Origin: Candidatus Zixiibacteriota bacterium
GTDB taxonomy: Bacteria > Zixibacteria > MSB-5A5 > GN15 > FEB-12
Length of the DNA stretch: 64,000 nt
NCBI GenBank assembly: GCA_024280215.1
Contig: JAJRQO010000015.1
Location: 1-64,000 of the forward strand
Reading direction: 5' to 3'
In this document: positions 62,164 to 64,000 of the stretch, piece after piece
How the letters are laid out: each line of letters begins with the position of its first letter
Numbering within the stretch: the first letter of the stretch is position 1
Program-made: the position numbers and the translations under genes
Notes under the pieces: model-generated
The model's database searches: none
What the model was told of the DNA's origin: nothing
The model's input: the letters and a program-made list of their open reading frames with translations, nothing else

Positions 62164-63970
62164 GCGGGTTGTCTGCTAAATTGATTCCATCATCTATTAG
62201 TTTTTTCAAGCTTGTATCGCTATTTTTCTTTTCAGTGAGAAAAATTCTAATTTCTTTTTCTAAATCAGATAATAATTTTTCGTCTATGAGAATTTCAAGA
62301 AGTTCTACAGCTAATAACCAATCGTAGCCGTGTTCTTTTTGGAGTGTCTGCCATACTTCCTCAAGAACAGTCTGATTCTTATCGCCAGCTCTGTATTCAC
62401 GTAATTGTTGATAGAGCTTGTGAAGATTTTTGTCTGCTTCAGAATATTTAACTTTTATAACTCTTGTTTTTGAAATTGCAGTTGGTTGTTCAAAGGCATC
62501 TTTGTCAGCGGCACCAGAAGAAACCGATATTATTTTTGAACCAACAGCCATGTCGTAAGTACCCCATGATGGGTCAAACAATGTTTTGTTTTGATAGGTA
62601 ACTGTGCAATCTTTGAAAGTTATAAGTATCAGTTTTTTGTTGTGGAATTTTATTGACGTACATGTTCCAGTGACTTGTATACCTGATTCAAAATTGAGAG
62701 TCACATCAGAATTAACTTTTATATTTTGATGCGTGAGATCATCATTATTGTAATCTTCAAAATCTTTTTGGCTATCCAAAAGATTTCCAACAGGTGAACT
62801 AAATCCATCTTTATGGTATTCAATAGAATGTCCATCAAGTTCTTTATTGTCAACAGCAAGATTTGTTTTACTGCTTGTCTTTATAAAAATTGGTTCATTG
62901 GAATCGTTGATGAGCATTTCAGAACATATACCTGAAACTTGCAAGCCCGACGAATAGAGGAGGGTAGCAGTGTTATGAGAATTTATAGCTTGTTCAACAC
63001 CATATTTTCCACCAATGCGAAATGCCATACTATTGGCAAATTGTTCAAGTATTTTTATAAGAGTTTTAAAATTATCGGTTACAAAAAGATGTGGTTGTTT
63101 TGTTGTGATGTCAAAAGGGTAATCCTGAGTTGATAAGTCGTATTTGATTTTTTTTACCTCATCAGACAAGCAGGTTGCAGCTTCACCAATTGATGATAGG
63201 ATACCTGCACCATAAATTTTTGGCTCATCCAAAGTACCTACTAAACCATATTCAACAGTCCACCAATGTAGACGTGACAAACGTGCCATCTCAGAAGGTT
63301 CTCCAAGATTATCTTGCTTGTGTAAAACATCTTTTTCTAGTGTATCTATTTTGTGCTGTGATGCTCCTGGAGTTTCTTTTAGAATAGAAAGTTTTCGAAT
63401 AGCTTCGTATAACTCAAAATCTTTTTTTGATGACATCGCCTTGGCACCTACCTCACCAAATCGTCTGAGATATTCAGCATATTCAGGGTCTGCTATAACT
63501 GGTGCATGTCCAGCAGCTTCATGGATGATGTCTGGGCTTGGAGTATATTCAATATGATTTATCTGTCGCATATCAGCAGCGATTACTAAAACTCGATGTT
63601 GTTGAAATTCCATAAATGCAGCAGGGGGGATAAACCCATCAACAGAAACTGCTCCCCATCCGATTTTTGAAAGGATTTCATTCATCTCTTCAATAGATGG
63701 GATGCCTTCGATTTTTAGACCAGTTTTTTCAAGCCCTTCAAAATAAATCTCGTGTGCATGTTCGATAAGAAACCGATGGTTTTGACGAAGGACATATCGC
63801 CAAACAGAATGGTCTATTGGAGTGTATGCTATATAATTTTGGTCAACGATAAACTGTTTGAGGTGATTGGGAAGTTTTTGTATCGCAGGATTTGTGTTTA
63901 ATTTTTGAAAAAAATCAGAGCCTTCAGAATTGTCGGGTATAGAATCAGATGATGGGTGCTTGCTGGTCAT
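62135..63970 (-). CDS. Aromatic amino acid hydroxylase, long bacterial type
   Basis: A 611-residue non-haem iron hydroxylase of the phenylalanine/tyrosine/tryptophan hydroxylase family, which uses tetrahydropterin and oxygen. The catalytic domain covers about 35-320 with iron ligands H150 and H155 (IIHEAAGHAPVIADPEYAEYLRRFGEVG) and E240 (HWWTVEYGLVGT). About 280 residues follow, including beta-rich segments (LNFESGIQVTGTC, PSWGTYDMAVGSKII) and a helical end. This long form also occurs in Bacteroidetes-type genomes. ATG 63970 is chosen because GGAGAAG lies six bases before it; an ATG at 63991 would add seven residues. It faces the pterin operon, so cofactor maker and cofactor user are neighbours. 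Confidence 0.92.
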   Translation of the reverse strand: MTSKHPSSDSIPDNSEGSDFFQKLNTNPAIQKLPNHLKQFIVDQNYIAYTPIDHSVWRYVLRQNHRFLIEHAHEIYFEGLEKTGLKIEGIPSIEEMNEILSKIGWGAVSVDGFIPPAAFMEFQQHRVLVIAADMRQINHIEYTPSPDIIHEAAGHAPVIADPEYAEYLRRFGEVGAKAMSSKKDFELYEAIRKLSILKETPGASQHKIDTLEKDVLHKQDNLGEPSEMARLSRLHWWTVEYGLVGTLDEPKIYGAGILSSIGEAATCLSDEVKKIKYDLSTQDYPFDITTKQPHLFVTDNFKTLIKILEQFANSMAFRIGGKYGVEQAINSHNTATLLYSSGLQVSGICSEMLINDSNEPIFIKTSSKTNLAVDNKELDGHSIEYHKDGFSSPVGNLLDSQKDFEDYNNDDLTHQNIKVNSDVTLNFESGIQVTGTCTSIKFHNKKLILITFKDCTVTYQNKTLFDPSWGTYDMAVGSKIISVSSGAADKDAFEQPTAISKTRVIKVKYSEADKNLHKLYQQLREYRAGDKNQTVLEEVWQTLQKEHGYDWLLAVELLEILIDEKLLSDLEKEIRIFLTEKKNSDTSLKKLIDDGINLADNPLKSHANSAS

Positions 63971-64000
63971 GGTACTTCTCCAATTAGTCATATGTAATAA

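Overview
The window is AT-rich bacterial chromosome. The protein families fit a Gram-negative member of the Fibrobacteres-Chlorobi-Bacteroidetes sphere. A secreted protease ends in the dockerin-like repeat (GDxNxDxxxDxxDLVxxVxYxFxxGPAP) that I associate with candidate phylum Zixibacteria and its relatives. That assignment is an inference from domain style only; the window holds no rRNA.

Layout. (1) 1-7372 is the end of an integrative mobile element. It carries a replication-relaxation protein, two unknown membrane or coiled-coil proteins, a VirD4/TraG-like coupling ATPase, a HigBA-type toxin-antitoxin pair and a tyrosine integrase. The integrase abuts the 3' end of tRNA-Arg(UCU), and the other end of the element lies left of the window. 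tRNA-Pro(UGG) follows. (2) 7788-15433 is housekeeping: RlmN, an unknown secreted protein and a lipoprotein, a CtpA-type protease, a degenerate signal-peptidase-like protein, a HAD phosphatase and an M29 aminopeptidase. (3) 15434-16160 is a repeat-rich gap with a gene remnant, followed by a secreted subtilisin with PKD and dockerin domains. (4) 18834-27035 encodes a type IV pilus / type II-like assembly set: a pseudopilin, PilM, PilN, PilO, an AMIN-PilP fusion and a short PilQ secretin, then an Ig-like lipoprotein. (5) 27142-32301 holds an acyl-CoA synthetase, a gene interrupted by an in-frame stop, MtnA, a SprT-like protein and a peroxiredoxin. (6) 32391-36275 is the translation cluster rplM-rpsI-rpsB-tsf-pyrH-frr, with two candidate structured mRNA leaders. 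(7) 36354-43739 holds a CBS protein, an unknown secreted protein, uppS-cdsA-ubiA-like-nlpC-uvrC and an acyl-CoA dehydrogenase. (8) 43939-55691 holds a CPA1-type antiporter and, convergent to it, a nine-gene haem operon hemA-C-D-B-L-E-N-H-Y. (9) 55692-56407 is a gap of nested palindromic repeats. (10) 56408-59332 is an operon of a multihaem c-type cytochrome, a TPR protein and a cysteine-less TlpA-TPR protein. (11) 59703-63970 is a compact pterin cluster: GTP cyclohydrolase I, a single chain with three fused 6-pyruvoyl-tetrahydropterin-synthase domains, a short-chain reductase and, convergent, an aromatic amino acid hydroxylase.

How the genes work together. The most striking system is the last one. 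It looks like a self-contained route from GTP to a tetrahydrobiopterin-like cofactor, placed next to the enzyme family that consumes it. Its second enzyme is a three-domain fusion in which only the third domain keeps the full catalytic set, so it may be a single-chain version of the normally homo-oligomeric synthase. The haem operon makes protoporphyrin haem from glutamyl-tRNA and sits beside the 13-15-haem cytochrome operon. In the pilus locus the AMIN domain is found on the PilP protein instead of the secretin.
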